A DNA stretch of 5,339 bases from DAIOHQ01 sp036744635 (lineage in GTDB: Bacteria > Planctomycetota > Phycisphaerae > Tepidisphaerales > Tepidisphaeraceae). Where the stretch lies: positions 1-5,339 of the forward strand of contig DAIOHQ010000295.1 in NCBI GenBank assembly GCA_036744635.1, written 5' to 3'. A model generated the notes under the pieces. It had not been told where the DNA came from and made no database searches. It saw only the letters and a program-made list of their open reading frames with translations. Both the position numbers and the translations under genes were made by a program. This document shows positions 4,478 to 5,339 of this stretch, in pieces; positions within the stretch are counted from its first letter, which is position 1, and each line of letters starts with the position of its first letter.

Positions 4478-5339
4478 GTTCCAATATACCGCGCGTATAA
4501 CGTCCGCGCTTTGGCTACATCCCGCGTTCCCTGCACCAGCGCCCGGCCGTCGGCGAACACCGTCAGCATCATGCCTGGCGCCTGGCGGAGCTCGGCTTTG
4601 ATCAGGTAGCGCGTAACCTGCACGGTTCCGTGAATGGCCAGGCGTCGCGCGATTTCGGTAAGGTCCAGCCTGGCGGTTTTGGCCGGGCGAATCTGTACCG
4701 TATTGCGGCCACATAAGCTAGTTGTGCTGGATTCTCCCGACATCTCCAGAAATTCGTAGCGGCCATTGCAGGCCGGGCAATCGCCGCTACGGGCGTCATC
4801 AAGATTCACCGTGCGCACCCGGCCTGCCCAGGCATCAACCGTCTGCATCTGCGGGTTGGTCTCAACTCCCAGCAGCACTTTCATCGCGGCAACAACCTGC
4901 AGCGCGGCGACGATCGCCACCGCCGCCCCAAGTACGCCAGCCGTATCGCAGGTCTGTAGTTCGCCGGCGCTGGGCGGCTGCGGATAGACGCACCGGAGAC
5001 ATGGCGTGCGCCCCGGTAGGACCGCCATCACGCGCCCTTCCACGCCGACGCAGGCGCCATAAATCCATGGCACGCGCTGCTTGAGGGCCACATCGTTCAG
5101 GAGATAGCGCGTCTCCACGTTGTCGGTGCCATCGAGGATAAGCTGGAACTGATTGCCATCAGGCGCGGACAGAAGTTCTTCGATGTTTCCCGCGTGCGCA
5201 TCGGCGACCACCGGATCAATCGTCACCTGCGAGTTGATCGCGCCCAACCGGCGGGCGGCGGCCACCGCCTTGGGGGCTCCTTCGCGGACGTCATTCTCAT
5301 CGAACAGCACCTGCCGCTGCAGGTTGGTCAGCTCGACGA
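4474..5339 (-). CDS. ThiF/MoeB/MoeZ-type E1-like adenylyltransferase (N-terminus outside window)
   Basis: The frame is open to the window edge, so the true start and the GxGxxG ATP-binding segment lie beyond 5339; 287 codons are present. The visible part begins VELTNLQRQVLFDENDV, the conserved MoeB/ThiF stretch that binds ATP. It continues with DGTDN (69-73), the zinc pair CLRC (113-116) and CPAC (187-190), and TCDTAGV with candidate catalytic cysteine C130. The enzyme should adenylate the C-terminal Gly-Gly of a ubiquitin-like sulfur carrier (ThiS, MoaD or CysO type) for thiocarboxylate formation. After the zinc site comes a C-terminal domain of about 90 residues starting near LCGRNTVQI and ending in TVFADGRALVQGT.D..KARTLYARYIG. 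I recall this extension from some longer ThiF/MoeB proteins; it is not a rhodanese domain, unlike that of MoeZ. A GTG at 5310 could be mistaken for a start but falls inside the conserved core. The neighbours suggest a cysteine-forming role, while thiamine or molybdopterin roles remain possible. Confidence 0.92.
   Translation of the reverse strand, partial: VELTNLQRQVLFDENDVREGAPKAVAAARRLGAINSQVTIDPVVADAHAGNIEELLSAPDGNQFQLILDGTDNVETRYLLNDVALKQRVPWIYGACVGVEGRVMAVLPGRTPCLRCVYPQPPSAGELQTCDTAGVLGAAVAIVAALQVVAAMKVLLGVETNPQMQTVDAWAGRVRTVNLDDARSGDCPACNGRYEFLEMSGESSTTSLCGRNTVQIRPAKTARLDLTEIARRLAIHGTVQVTRYLIKAELRQAPGMMLTVFADGRALVQGTRDVAKARTLYARYIGT

Noticed and set aside
4421..4714. A 97-codon minus-strand frame ending at 4421
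   Set aside because: Most of it is a shifted frame of the E1-like gene; only its last 18 codons are considered, as a possible mini-ORF.
1..5339. CRISPR arrays, tRNA or rRNA genes, insertion sequences, riboswitches
   Set aside because: I looked for regularly spaced direct repeats, tRNA-like stem patterns, transposase motifs and terminal inverted repeats, and saw none.

Overview
The window is a G+C-rich bacterial segment in which every gene I can support reads on the minus strand, so gene order in the direction of transcription runs from high to low coordinates. The genes are packed with 4-base overlaps or gaps of only a few tens of bases, and most junctions look translationally coupled. The gene set suggests a soil-type bacterium, possibly an acidobacterium. 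This is inferred from gene content and base composition, and there is no rRNA or other phylogenetic marker to test it.

In transcription order the layout is: a ThiF/MoeB-type E1-like adenylyltransferase whose start lies outside the window (4474-5339); a small antitoxin (4194-4424) with a RelE/ParE-type toxin gene interrupted by an in-frame TAA (3931-4197); an A+T-rich gap with a plausible promoter; a CysM-like PLP-dependent cysteine synthase (2866-3828); a JAMM/M67 metallopeptidase of the Mec type (2432-2869); a classical CysK O-acetylserine sulfhydrylase (1429-2391); a ribbon-helix-helix antitoxin with a PIN-domain toxin (755-1425); and the APS kinase CysC (133-744). Positions 1-132 hold no gene, only a short perfect hairpin.

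The main theme is sulfur assimilation into cysteine. The E1-like enzyme, the CysM-like synthase and the JAMM protease match three of the four parts of the protein-thiocarboxylate route known from Mycobacterium (MoeZ, CysM, Mec, with the carrier CysO). In that route a ubiquitin-like carrier is adenylated and thiocarboxylated, CysM transfers the sulfur to form a carrier-cysteine adduct, and Mec cleaves cysteine off the carrier C-terminus. The carrier itself is not in this window. CysK would serve the parallel free-sulfide route, and CysC makes PAPS for sulfate assimilation or sulfation.

Two unrelated type II toxin-antitoxin modules sit inside this gene string. The one between the E1 and cysM genes has a broken toxin. 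The one between cysK and cysC looks intact and has visibly lower G+C than its neighbours. The most notable points are the carrier-protein cysteine pathway cluster, the nonsense-mutated RelE and the embedding of the PIN module in a metabolic operon.
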